A stretch of 64,000 nucleotides of DNA from Brenneria izadpanahii (GTDB lineage: Bacteria; Pseudomonadota; Gammaproteobacteria; Enterobacterales; Enterobacteriaceae): positions 186,001 through 250,000 of the forward strand of contig NZ_CP050854.1 of NCBI RefSeq assembly GCF_017569925.1, read 5' to 3'. The translations under genes were made by a program, and so were the position numbers. Numbering within the stretch: the stretch's first letter is position 1; each line of letters begins with the position of its first letter. A model generated the notes under the pieces. The model did not search any database. It was not told where the DNA came from and was given only the letters and a program-made list of their open reading frames with translations. Of the stretch, positions 8,415-17,556 are shown one piece after another.

Positions 8415-9398
8415 ATGCGTCGTATATTGGTTATACGAATTGATTTTCTTGGCGATATGGTTTGTTCTACTTCACTTATTCATTCATTAAAACAGCGCTG
8501 GCCGATGGCCGAAATCCATGTTCTGGCGAATAAGTATAATGCGCCAATATTAGATCGAAACCCTGATGTTCAGGCTGTACATCACTATGTGTATAGTAAG
8601 AAATTTGAAAAGAACTGCCGGCCTGGAAGGCTAAACGCATTTATTGACCGTTTCAAACTGATTTGTAAGTTACGTAGCCTGAATTTTGACCTGCTTGTGA
8701 TACCTAATGGCGGTATGAATAAAAGCTCTATTCAATTCGCCAAGTTTCTGAATGTCGGCGATTGCCGTTGGCATACGGAAGAAAGTGGATTTGATGATAG
8801 AATTGAATCGCATATTAAAGAACGTGTCATGCAGCATGAAGTTTTATCCGGCTATGAGTTAGTCCCGGAGTTAGGTTCGGTGGATATAAATGATTTGAAA
8901 TTATATATCTATCCCGATAGCGCATTACAAAAAGAATGGACTGAAACTCTGGGGGAAAAGCGTAATCCCCGCGTCGGTTTATTCATATCGAATAAGTCGG
9001 ATGCCCGACGCTGGTCATGGAGTAAATGGCATGATCTTTCATTAGAATATGGCGCGGCGGCTGATTTCGTTATTTTCCATGCTCCGGGGGATCGGCCCGC
9101 TAGCGAGCAATTGAAAGGCATCAACGCGCGTTGTGTATCAACGCATACCGTACCGGATTTAATCGCAGCAATGAGCCAATTGGATGTGATCGTATCAGCA
9201 GATAGCGCCCCGGTGCATATTGGCGCGGCCCTGCAGATACCTGTTGTCGCTTTATTTGAATCAAGGCCGGAAAAATATTTACGCTGGTATCCGTTAGGGG
9301 TTAAACATATTTTAATTCACGAAGGGCCTCGGGTTGAGGATATTCGCGTTGAGCCGGTAAAAGAGGCCATCGGCTTACTTCTAAAAGATATGCGCTAA
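8415..9398 (+). CDS. Glycosyltransferase family 9 (heptosyltransferase-like) protein
   Basis: A 327-residue GT9 protein with the family's N-terminal Rossmann start (RRILVIRIDFLGDMVCSTSLIHSL) and C-terminal donor-binding segment (VSADSAPVHIGAALQIPVVALF). Such enzymes transfer heptose or related sugars to the LPS inner core at the cytoplasmic face of the inner membrane. Codon use is more AT-rich than in mutM, like the outer-core genes at 12.6-15.4 kb, which suggests a variable LPS function. It stands alone on the plus strand, facing the minus-strand LPS locus. It is shorter than and distinct from WaaC, WaaF and WaaQ found elsewhere in the window. The acceptor is unknown. Confidence 0.8.
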   Translation: MRRILVIRIDFLGDMVCSTSLIHSLKQRWPMAEIHVLANKYNAPILDRNPDVQAVHHYVYSKKFEKNCRPGRLNAFIDRFKLICKLRSLNFDLLVIPNGGMNKSSIQFAKFLNVGDCRWHTEESGFDDRIESHIKERVMQHEVLSGYELVPELGSVDINDLKLYIYPDSALQKEWTETLGEKRNPRVGLFISNKSDARRWSWSKWHDLSLEYGAAADFVIFHAPGDRPASEQLKGINARCVSTHTVPDLIAAMSQLDVIVSADSAPVHIGAALQIPVVALFESRPEKYLRWYPLGVKHILIHEGPRVEDIRVEPVKEAIGLLLKDMR

Positions 9399-9430
9399 TC
9401 TACTTTTCCGGTTTGTTTCCGCGATAGCTA

Positions 9431-9557
9431 AGAATTTGGGGACAAATATGAGACGCCGGCGTGACTAACGGCTCCCTTAACCAGGGATGATGAAATAAAT
9501 ACCGCCCTTCCGAGGGCATAAGAAAACGCTTTCTGATGTCGGCATCAGATGGCGGTT
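9431..9557 (-). pseudogene. Decayed second copy of the coaD 3' end
   Basis: About 127 bp align with 10720-10853 inside intact coaD, with long shared blocks such as TTAACCAGGGATGATGAAATAAA and CTTCCGAGGGCATAAGAAA in parts. Several substitutions and small indels break the frame, so it encodes nothing. It would correspond to the last third of CoaD. Its edge coincides with the stop codon of the RES toxin gene (9556-9558). It reads as the displaced original end of coaD after an insertion that brought a replacement end, or as a duplication made during insertion. Confidence 0.8.
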
Positions 9558-10032
9558 ATCCCTGCCGAATCAGGCGTGGATCGATAAAAAAGCTCTCTGT
9601 TGTAACGGAGTTAAGCGCAAGCGCCGCCGCAGGATGGGTTATATTAAGCAACGCATTCCACTCGCCGGTAATGGTGCTGGGAACCTGCAGCACAAGGCCA
9701 TTCGCCGGATTGCCGAGCCATTCGTCGCCAATGCGTTGCGTGGAGTGGGGGGCGGGGTCGCTCTGCCAGTCATCCGGCAGCGCATTGCCATCCAGCGAAG
9801 AGACAAGCTCCTCGGGAACCAGAATTTTCAGCATACAGTATCCCTGGGCGATATCTTCGAGTTCGAGGTGTACCAGACTCTCCAAAACGCACAGTGCCTT
9901 AGTGCTGCCAAGATAAACGCAACTCCTTCCTGGGGAATTCCAGCGTCCGCCGTAAGTTCTTGCGCCATATCCATCAAAGGCCGTTGCCGCATACCGTTGT
10001 TTTACTAATCGATAGAAGCTTAGCTCGGCCAT
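9556..10032 (-). CDS. RES-domain toxin
   Basis: A 158-residue protein of the RES family, named for conserved Arg, Glu and Ser. Candidates seen are R30 in GGRWNSPG, E51 in LESLVHLE and S119 in VPSTITGEWNALLN. Characterised members paired with Xre-type antitoxins consume NAD+, and stopping growth is the likely role here. The start overlaps the antitoxin stop by one base (TAATG), so the two are translated together. The stop codon lies in the coaD-like repeat. The toxin has the full family length and no visible lesion. Confidence 0.9.
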   Translation of the reverse strand: MAELSFYRLVKQRYAATAFDGYGARTYGGRWNSPGRSCVYLGSTKALCVLESLVHLELEDIAQGYCMLKILVPEELVSSLDGNALPDDWQSDPAPHSTQRIGDEWLGNPANGLVLQVPSTITGEWNALLNITHPAAALALNSVTTESFFIDPRLIRQG

Positions 10033-10487
10033 TAACTGATAACGCCGTACTCAATCTGACCGATAAGCGTCAGAACGGCTTCCGCCCCCGTTGGCGTGGA
10101 AAGCAGGTCGGCAGGTTTTTTCCCCCCAAGTCCCTTGGCTGGTTTATTCAGCCATTCCACCATTCGTTCCGAATTGCCGTTGAACAGCTGACTGGCTGCG
10201 GCAATCGTCCGGGCGAGCAGATAAATACGGGCGCTTTGCTCCGGAGAAAACCGTTTCTCCGGGCTTTTTACCCGCCGGTTGTATGTGGTCCGGTCGATAC
10301 CCGCCATACGATAAAGCTGTTGCTCATCAAGGTGTATCAGATCCGCCATGTCTTTGAGCAGCGACACGTTCAACCCTTCCGTAATGCACTCATGAGCATC
10401 CACGGCCATTTCTGGTAGGTTCAGATAAACCATGAGCGATTTTGGCGCATGGTCTGGTGATTTGGGCGTGAAGATAGAAGTCGTCAT
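10032..10487 (-). CDS. Xre/MbcA/ParS-type antitoxin of the RES pair
   Basis: A 151-residue protein with the two-part build of RES-associated antitoxins: an N-terminal helix-turn-helix region (about residues 45-75, including LLKDMADLIHLDEQQLYRMA and DRTTYNRR) and a C-terminal toxin-binding DUF2384-like domain (RMVEWLNKPAKGLGGKKPADLL). It should block the RES active site and repress its own promoter. GGAGGG precedes the ATG by six bases. The toxin gene follows with a one-base overlap. Confidence 0.9.
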   Translation of the reverse strand: MTTSIFTPKSPDHAPKSLMVYLNLPEMAVDAHECITEGLNVSLLKDMADLIHLDEQQLYRMAGIDRTTYNRRVKSPEKRFSPEQSARIYLLARTIAAASQLFNGNSERMVEWLNKPAKGLGGKKPADLLSTPTGAEAVLTLIGQIEYGVIS

Positions 10488-10498
10488 ATTGCCCTCCT

Positions 10499-10519
10499 GT
10501 TCATATGAACGAAATTATA
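10499..10519 (-). promoter_or_regulatory. Promoter and operator of the RES-Xre operon
   Basis: On the minus strand a consensus TATAAT (10519-10514) is followed by a perfect 12-bp palindrome GTTCATATGAAC (10499-10510) and then the GGAGGG ribosome site. A palindrome just after the -10 element is where an autorepressing antitoxin would bind. The -35 region is weak. Confidence 0.6.
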
Positions 10520-10686
10520 GCGCATGTGAGCAGAAAATGCAGTGATGAATTTTTCTACTATTTTGACGGAAAGGAACTGATGGCTATTTATAGCGCGTTG
10601 CTAACGGGGGATTGCGCAGGGCAACGATGCTGGCTCGTTTACCAGCATACAACGGTGGGCATAATGGAAGCATTAAGGACTGGGAT

Positions 10687-11187
<501 letters not shown>

Positions 11188-11203
11188 TCAATACCGCGGC
11201 TGA

Positions 11204-12481
11204 TTAGTGAATCCGGGGCGGCAGATAAGGTTCCAGTAATGAAAGTAACTTCTGCAGAGCCCCTTGATTCTGATGTAATACCTCAACGGCGTGTCGGCCA
11301 TAATAACGGCGGTAGTCTTCATCGGCGAGCAGATTTCCAACTTCTTTGGCCAGTGAGGCGGTATCGGTAACCGTAATCAGGCCGTCTGCTTGCTCAAGTT
11401 TGTTGCAGATATCTTTAAAGTTAAAAGTATGCGGCCCCATCAGCACGGGGATGGCGTGAGCGGCGGCCTCCAGCGGATTGTGCCCGCCGCGTTCGACCAG
11501 ACTGCCGCCGACAAACGCCAGATCGGCGATGCCGTATAACAACATGAGTTCGCCCATGGTGTCGCCGACAATCACCTGCGTGTCGGCGGATGGCGGTTCG
11601 CCGCTGCTTCGCAAGATATAGTTGAACCCCAGGCTTTGCGTCAGCGCTTGCGTCGTGGCGAAACGCTCAGGATGGCGGGGAACCAGGATCAGCAGCAGAT
11701 CGGGAAAGTTAGCCAGCAACTGGCGATGGGCCGCTAAAACAATGGCTTCCTCGCCTTCGTGAGTGCTGGTTGCGATCCAGACCGGCCGGTGCGGCGCCCA
11801 TTGACGCCGAAGCGTCACGGCGCGGGCGGCCAGTTCCGGGGTAACGGAAATATCAAACTTGAGGCTGCCGGTGATCGCCAGGCTCGATCGCTTTAGACCG
11901 AGATCGATAAAACGTTCCCCGTCTTCCTGATTTTGCGCCGCCACCAAGGTGATACGCCGCAGCATCTGGCGGGTTAAGCCCCCTATTTTCTTGTAGCCGG
12001 CGGCGGAACGCGCCGACAGACGGGCGTTGGCAATCACCAAAGGAATTTTACGCTGGTGTAGTTCTGCAATCAGGTTCGGCCATAGTTCCGTTTCCATGAT
12101 GATGACGACCTTGGGGCGAACCTGATTAAAGAAGCGCTTTAGGGCGCAGGGCAAATCATAGGGCAGATAAACATGATAAACCGAGTCGCCGAACGCCGAG
12201 CGTACGCGTTCGGATCCGGTTGGCGTCATGGTGGTTACGGTGATCGGCAGGTTAGGGTAACGATGCCGCAATGCCCTAACCAACGGGATAGCCGCCAGCG
12301 TTTCGCCCACGGAGACGGAATGCAGCATGATGCCGTCGGGTTTTACTTTCTCCGCGCAGAAACCGTAGCGCTCGCTCCAGCGTCTGCGGTATGCCGGAGC
12401 CTTACGTCCGCGCAACCACAGGCGAATCCATATCAATGGTTGGATTAGGTACAAAAGAACGGTGTAGAGGGCTTGTAGCAT
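11204..12481 (-). CDS. waaA: 3-deoxy-D-manno-octulosonic acid transferase
   Basis: Adds Kdo residues to lipid IVA at the inner membrane, the first step of LPS core assembly. The 425 residues match E. coli WaaA. An N-terminal membrane anchor (LYTVLLYLIQPLIWIRLWL) is followed by the GT30 domain (HSVSVGETLAA, ETELWPNLI, FVGGSLVERGGHNPLE). The start at 12481 gives the conserved N-terminus; the frame opens 33 codons earlier in AT-rich sequence without family likeness. Adjacent to coaD; no waaE-type GT2 gene lies between them as it does in some relatives. Confidence 0.96.
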   Translation of the reverse strand: MLQALYTVLLYLIQPLIWIRLWLRGRKAPAYRRRWSERYGFCAEKVKPDGIMLHSVSVGETLAAIPLVRALRHRYPNLPITVTTMTPTGSERVRSAFGDSVYHVYLPYDLPCALKRFFNQVRPKVVIIMETELWPNLIAELHQRKIPLVIANARLSARSAAGYKKIGGLTRQMLRRITLVAAQNQEDGERFIDLGLKRSSLAITGSLKFDISVTPELAARAVTLRRQWAPHRPVWIATSTHEGEEAIVLAAHRQLLANFPDLLLILVPRHPERFATTQALTQSLGFNYILRSSGEPPSADTQVIVGDTMGELMLLYGIADLAFVGGSLVERGGHNPLEAAAHAIPVLMGPHTFNFKDICNKLEQADGLITVTDTASLAKEVGNLLADEDYRRYYGRHAVEVLHQNQGALQKLLSLLEPYLPPRIH

Positions 12482-12637
12482 GGGTTTTTCAATTTTTGTT
12501 AGTGTTGAACGTAATATTATATAGTTGCGGTTATATTTTAACAATTCTATATGTTTTGACGTTTTTAAGTCGGCACTCAATAAAAACTGTTTTATGCTGT
12601 TACCGATAATGTTTTTCCACGGGCTATATCTGAGATG

Positions 12638-13381
12638 CTATAGGTATTCTTTATATTTATTGACATAGTCATTTAGTCCGGATTCTTTATATTTTAAGAT
12701 GTCTCTGTTTAGCTGCTCAAATTTTTTTGAATAATAAGGGCCTGCGGCGTGGAAACATTTTATTTCTTTTATTATACCGAATTTTTTACCTCGTTTTTTC
12801 ATTGTCTGACATAAAAAGTTATCTTCTCCTTTATTAAAATCAAATTTATTAAATATTTTAAATAAGAACGGTATTATCTTCACATCCTCTTTTTTGAAGC
12901 ATGAGCACCATCCTCCAGTCGGACCATTTTCAATCACCATTCCGTCGCGCTCTATCTCGGTATAATATTCCGCGCCGGGTTTTGCTCCATCAGTATGCTC
13001 ATTCTGGATAACGTCTAAAGCGAGATAGCCATATTCAGGGAATTTTTCCATGTAAGCGTCGAATATGGAATCTAAATCATCCGGAAATTCTAAAACATCA
13101 TCATCAACTTCAACAATATATTTAGCATCGGCTTTTGAGAAAAGTGTTATATATCCATTTAGCCCAGTGTTTTTCTTATTAAATATGGTTTTGATAGAAA
13201 TATCTCTTCTTTCTCTTTGAAATTCATTTATGATGTCTTTGGTGTTGTCAGTGGAAGCATTATCCAATATGAGTATTTCACACTCATCTTTATTTTTAAT
13301 CGCCGCATGCAATTTATTAAGGCATAATTCTAACATTTTGGATCTATTCCATGTTAGGATCACGAATGATATTTTTTTCAT
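12638..13381 (-). CDS. Glycosyltransferase family 2 protein, LPS core
   Basis: A 247-residue GT-A enzyme: nucleotide-binding start SFVILTWNRS, LDNASTDNT near residue 39, and the metal-binding DDD at 93-95 within YIVEVDDDV. The C-terminal half contains GEDNFLCQTMKKRG, where the catalytic acidic residue usually lies. It is the last gene before waaA in the LPS cluster, visibly AT-rich and rich in AAA and ATA codons, which suggests horizontal acquisition. The sugar and acceptor cannot be named; outer-core or side-branch decoration is likely. Confidence 0.8.
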   Translation of the reverse strand: MKKISFVILTWNRSKMLELCLNKLHAAIKNKDECEILILDNASTDNTKDIINEFQRERRDISIKTIFNKKNTGLNGYITLFSKADAKYIVEVDDDVLEFPDDLDSIFDAYMEKFPEYGYLALDVIQNEHTDGAKPGAEYYTEIERDGMVIENGPTGGWCSCFKKEDVKIIPFLFKIFNKFDFNKGEDNFLCQTMKKRGKKFGIIKEIKCFHAAGPYYSKKFEQLNRDILKYKESGLNDYVNKYKEYL

Positions 13382-13427
13382 TTTTCCCTCTATAGGAATA
13401 TATGCTGTGGTTGCTGTTTTTGAGAAG

Positions 13428-14360
13428 TTAAAAATTATAATGCTCTACTGTATTTTTTAAATTGGAGTGCGTGGGGTTTATGTTGCTATGTATTTCTAAC
13501 TCTGACCGAGGATGCATGTTTTTCAATGTGAACTTAATAAGGTTTTTAGTCCGATAGAAACTGTTTTTACCTCTAAGAAAGTCCCTAATGCAAACCCATA
13601 GGGTACTTGCTTTTGACTTTTTCTGATACTCATTGCGTATAAAAAATTTAAAGTAAAACATTTCCATTAGCCGGAATTTATTCTTTGCTTCTTCCGGATT
13701 GAATATAGCGAATGAGTGATAAATTGTATTAGCGCAATATATATCGAGTGGTTGCTGAACGCCTGACATCATATTAATGATTCTGAATAAATCACTGTCA
13801 ATACCATAAAACGCCAGTTTTTCTTCAAATACATAGCCTCGGAATGCCTGAATTTTTCTGATAGCCTTTTGGGATATGATGAGACCGGACATAATCGAGT
13901 CGATACTTGTATCGACCTTACCTTCTTGGAGCATGATTTTTGAGTCCCCATATAGATGAGGATCTGTTTGCATCATTACCCCGTTTTTTTCGGCAATTAT
14001 TTGAGGGGCTATAATTTCCGCATTGCTATGAATAGTTATATTTTTATAGTAATCGATAGGTAAGTGAGAGTCTTGATCCAGTATTGTGATAAAATCAAAT
14101 GATTTATTTTTAATGAAAAAGTTATATATTTTGGATAATGATATGTTTCGTATGTCCTGATATATATTTACTTTTATTTTTTTGTCTTCGCATAAAGAAA
14201 AGAAATCTAAAATATCTTTTTCATTAAGAAAGTAGGGACCATTATTCCAAATGCAAATTTCCAAGTTCACCCCATCAAGATGGCAATTCCTGATGCTTTG
14301 TAATGTTTCAGAATCTTCTATTTTGGAGTTGTAAATAATTACAACAGATGTTATGTTCAT
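13428..14360 (-). CDS. Glycosyltransferase family 2 protein, rhamnosyltransferase-like
   Basis: A 310-residue GT2 protein resembling WbbL-type rhamnosyltransferases. It starts NITSVVIIYNSK, has the DQD metal motif at 95-97 (ITILDQDSHL) and a later segment YGIDSDLFRI typical of the group. It is AT-rich like its neighbour and lies between waaJ and the other GT2 gene, 22 bp from waaJ. Role in LPS outer core is inferred from position. Confidence 0.75.
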   Translation of the reverse strand: MNITSVVIIYNSKIEDSETLQSIRNCHLDGVNLEICIWNNGPYFLNEKDILDFFSLCEDKKIKVNIYQDIRNISLSKIYNFFIKNKSFDFITILDQDSHLPIDYYKNITIHSNAEIIAPQIIAEKNGVMMQTDPHLYGDSKIMLQEGKVDTSIDSIMSGLIISQKAIRKIQAFRGYVFEEKLAFYGIDSDLFRIINMMSGVQQPLDIYCANTIYHSFAIFNPEEAKNKFRLMEMFYFKFFIRNEYQKKSKASTLWVCIRDFLRGKNSFYRTKNLIKFTLKNMHPRSELEIHSNINPTHSNLKNTVEHYNF

Positions 14361-14382
14361 GTCTTAATTACCGTAAAATGTA

Positions 14383-15384
14383 TTAATTATTGTTGTTCTG
14401 CTTTTCAATAAGATATTTTATTCTGCTAGCGATCCCTTTTATATATTTTCTTTTTTTCATTTCATGTTTTGACTTTTTCTTCCATTGGAGTGGAGTTACA
14501 GGCTCGGCAAGGGGGATATCGCTCCATGTTGATTGGTGATAAGCCTGATTGAAAAATAACGTTGAAGGATATTGTCCCCATTCACTCCATGGCTTGGTTG
14601 TCCCGACGTAATGAATAAACACGCTTTCATCATTGATGATTTTTTTATAGGCTTGATGAGTCTTGTCTTTTAGTTCGCTTTTAATGCTATAGATACAGTT
14701 GAATTTACGGGGAAGAATAATGGTTTTCCCATGGAGAAGCACATTCAGCGCATCTTGATCGGGATATTTAAGCGCCGTATTTTCTTTAATAAATGATAAT
14801 GTCTTTTGCGTTAGTTGATTAAGCTCCCAGTTTTTCAAATGGGTAAACATAACGCCTGAGTTGAAGTAATGCTCTTTAATATCTGGCCTTGCCAATCGGA
14901 TCGCACATTGTTCCTGAGTCTCGGTAATATCAGGGACGATCGCGCAGATAGAAGACTTAAAGTCGAGTTGTTGCAATTCAGCAAGATTGCTTTTGCACAT
15001 TACATCAGCATCTAAATATAGTAAGGTATCAACAGTGTCGCTTAAATAATCAAAAGCGATGAGCCTAAAATAAGCTGAACATGGCCATCTATTTTGAGGA
15101 AGATCGTCTAACAGTTTTGTATTGACTTTGTATATATGGATATTGACGTGGAATTTGCTGGCCATAGATTGGAATCTACGGATGATGTCGTCATCCACAT
15201 AATCAGTGAAGAAATGAAAGAATAAAGGTATTTTATTGTTAATGATTATTGATGTTGCAGAAATCGCCGCGCCGAAAATGAAGTTTTTATCTATGCCATA
15301 GGCAATGTTTAAAAAAGCATCGTCGGTCTCGTCGCCTATAATTTTTATGGTTCTATCGATAATCATTTCTTTATTAAAATACAT
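14383..15384 (-). CDS. waaJ: LPS core glycosyltransferase, WaaJ type (GT8)
   Basis: A 333-residue GT8 enzyme. The DAD metal motif stands at residues 125-127 (LLYLDADVMC), followed by HYFNSGV and KYPDQDALNVLL. The stretch SIKSELKDKTHQAYKK is nearly the WaaJ sequence, separating it from the WaaO-like paralogue upstream. WaaJ enzymes add a glucose or galactose to the outer core hexose chain from a UDP-sugar. The gene follows the waaO-like gene by 16 bp, with the same order as E. coli K-12 waaB-waaO-waaJ. Confidence 0.85.
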   Translation of the reverse strand: MYFNKEMIIDRTIKIIGDETDDAFLNIAYGIDKNFIFGAAISATSIIINNKIPLFFHFFTDYVDDDIIRRFQSMASKFHVNIHIYKVNTKLLDDLPQNRWPCSAYFRLIAFDYLSDTVDTLLYLDADVMCKSNLAELQQLDFKSSICAIVPDITETQEQCAIRLARPDIKEHYFNSGVMFTHLKNWELNQLTQKTLSFIKENTALKYPDQDALNVLLHGKTIILPRKFNCIYSIKSELKDKTHQAYKKIINDESVFIHYVGTTKPWSEWGQYPSTLFFNQAYHQSTWSDIPLAEPVTPLQWKKKSKHEMKKRKYIKGIASRIKYLIEKQNNNN

Positions 15385-15400
15385 TTTTTTCTCTTAATTC

Positions 15401-16423
15401 TTACCGTAAAGATAGTTTCTTGATGAAATATTTAAGATAACTGATAAACGATGATAGGATTTTTTTCTTATGGAAGTAATGTTTGGCGCAATACCTGAGT
15501 TGATTTGCTGATGTCGCTTTTTCCAGCGGGATGCTTTCCCAGGGGGAATTATCCTTGGCGGTATAGAAATAACGCGAGCTAGGATATTCCGCCCATTCAT
15601 GCCACGGCTTGGTTGGTCCTATATAATGAATAAATACGGTATCGTCATTTATGGGATGAGGATACGTCTCCCCAGCTTTACATTTTAATTCATAGTTGAT
15701 ACTGAACTGCGTATTATATTTTTTATCAAGAAATAAGATATGACCGGGGAGCAGGATGTTTAAAATGTCCTGATCGGGATAGGAAACCTTGCCGGCAATT
15801 TCCTTATCTGTCAGCATGAGCATCGTTTTCTTAGTGATATCGTTCCGGTGCCAGTTATCCACATTAATCAGCAAAAAACCGGAGTTAAAATAACCGTTTT
15901 TGATTGCGGGCGTTTCCAGCCGGCGAGCGCTTTTTTCCCACCAGGCGCTCTCACCCTCAGTCACCGCAGCGACGATATAATTATCTATATCCAGCTTGGC
16001 TAACTGTTGCAGCGAACCGTTGCAGACAATATCCGAATCCAGGTAGACGATTTTATTTAGCTGATTGTAAAAATAATCAACGGCAATAAAGCGAAAATAG
16101 ATAGCATATGACCAGTTCTTGGTGCTGGGGAGACGCTTCAGCCAGCCGCAGTTGACGATATACAACGTTATAGACGTATTATATTGTTTTGCCAGAGCGT
16201 TGAACCGCGCGCGGTTTTCTTGATCAAGAGTATCTGTAAATACATGAAAAGAAAGAGGTTGGTTACTATTCTTCAGCAGAATGGAAGCAATCGAAACCGC
16301 ACAGCCAAATAAAAAGTTTTTATCCGTGCCGAAAGTAATATTCAGGACATCATTGTCAGGATGTGAAGGAGAAAATGAGAAACTAACGGTTTCTGTAATC
16401 ACATCATTTTTTTTGAAATACAT
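15401..16423 (-). CDS. waaO: LPS alpha-1,3-glycosyltransferase, WaaO/WaaI type (GT8)
   Basis: A 340-residue GT8 enzyme with DSD at 129-131 (KIVYLDSDIVC), YFNSGFLLIN and SYPDQDILNILL. It matches WaaO/WaaI (RfaI) in the TDKNFLFGCAVSI start and the PINDDTVFIHYIGPTKPWH end. These enzymes add the second hexose of the outer core; whether glucose (WaaO) or galactose (WaaI) cannot be told by eye. It is a paralogue of the next gene; both carry a MYF N-terminus and a PTKPW- or TTKPW-type C-terminal block. Confidence 0.83.
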   Translation of the reverse strand: MYFKKNDVITETVSFSFSPSHPDNDVLNITFGTDKNFLFGCAVSIASILLKNSNQPLSFHVFTDTLDQENRARFNALAKQYNTSITLYIVNCGWLKRLPSTKNWSYAIYFRFIAVDYFYNQLNKIVYLDSDIVCNGSLQQLAKLDIDNYIVAAVTEGESAWWEKSARRLETPAIKNGYFNSGFLLINVDNWHRNDITKKTMLMLTDKEIAGKVSYPDQDILNILLPGHILFLDKKYNTQFSINYELKCKAGETYPHPINDDTVFIHYIGPTKPWHEWAEYPSSRYFYTAKDNSPWESIPLEKATSANQLRYCAKHYFHKKKILSSFISYLKYFIKKLSLR

Positions 16424-16441
16424 AGCGAGTCCAGCTTACGA

Positions 16442-17536
16442 TTAGCGGATAGTCCGATGGTGAATAACGGCTTCAATGTTTTCTTTCATCGTCTGGTAGT
16501 AAGTCTCGTCGTAAAAATGGTGTATGGAGGCTTTTATTTGTTCTGCTGTCGGCATGGGCTCCTGACTAATGATGGTTTGCAACGCATCGCGCAGAGAAAC
16601 CGTCGAATTAGGCGGATAGAGTTGTCCGTTAATGCCATTCCTGATGATATCTCCGGGGCCGGACGGGCAGTCGCTGCTGATGCAATATATGCCGTACGAC
16701 ATGGCTTCAAGCAACGTCATCGGGAGCCCTTCGAAAGCGGAGCTCATGATGAAAGCGGAGACATTTTTAATATTCTTTTGAATATAGTCCCATGGCGCCG
16801 CCTGCCATCCATGCCAGTGAACACGATTATCTATCCCTTGTTCTCGGGCGTATTCTTTACAGATGGATGCATCAGAACCATCGCCGATAAAATGGCACTG
16901 CCAATTTCCCGTCAGGCCAGCAAGCGCATCAAGCATATTTTTAAGCCGTTTTTGCCCTTCAAACTTCAGGCGTCCCACATAGATAAAGACGGCGCTTTCC
17001 GTACTCGCGGGGCGGGGAATCACGCTATTTTGCGGCGTCACCGGGTTGAAAATCACGGAAATACGTTCGGCGGGCACGCCACGGTTTATTAGCTGCTGTT
17101 TTATGCCAGAGCTGATTGCAAAGTGATAGTCAGCGCAAAGCGCCTGCTCGGAGTGTTTTTTGTGATCGAGCGAATAATGCAGCCACGATATAATAGGAAT
17201 GGTTTCCCGACTACGTTGGACGGCCTGCGACGCAATACGACAGGAGGGCGAGTCAAAGGCAATCACCACATCCGGCTTATTTTGCTTGATATAGCGGGCC
17301 AGCGCGAAAGCATGGCTGAGCCTCCGTAGGAAGGATATTTTGATCCCCGAGCGGTGACAGACGCTATGTTTTCCCTGTAACCAGGTTTTATCCATACGAT
17401 CATCTCGGCACAGAAAGTACAGCGTGTAATCATTTTGTGTTTCGCTGTCGCTTGCTAAAAAACCGGTCACTTTTTTAAGTACGGTTTCAATGCCGCCAAA
17501 CCCGGAAACGGCTTCCCCAACAAAAAGTATATTCAT
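16442..17536 (-). CDS. waaB: UDP-galactose:LPS alpha-1,6-galactosyltransferase
   Basis: A 364-residue GT4 enzyme resembling E. coli WaaB (RfaB) along its length: GEAVSGFGGIETV at the start, SLDHKKHSEQ, YVGRLKFEGQKR, and SAFEGLPMTLLEAMSYGI with the GT4 E-x7-E motif. It adds a side-branch galactose to the first core glucose. It lies between waaP and the GT8 pair in the core operon, 18 bp from its downstream neighbour. Confidence 0.9.
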   Translation of the reverse strand: MNILFVGEAVSGFGGIETVLKKVTGFLASDSETQNDYTLYFLCRDDRMDKTWLQGKHSVCHRSGIKISFLRRLSHAFALARYIKQNKPDVVIAFDSPSCRIASQAVQRSRETIPIISWLHYSLDHKKHSEQALCADYHFAISSGIKQQLINRGVPAERISVIFNPVTPQNSVIPRPASTESAVFIYVGRLKFEGQKRLKNMLDALAGLTGNWQCHFIGDGSDASICKEYAREQGIDNRVHWHGWQAAPWDYIQKNIKNVSAFIMSSAFEGLPMTLLEAMSYGIYCISSDCPSGPGDIIRNGINGQLYPPNSTVSLRDALQTIISQEPMPTAEQIKASIHHFYDETYYQTMKENIEAVIHHRTIR

Positions 17537-17556
17537 AAAGTTAATCTGGCCGTGAA

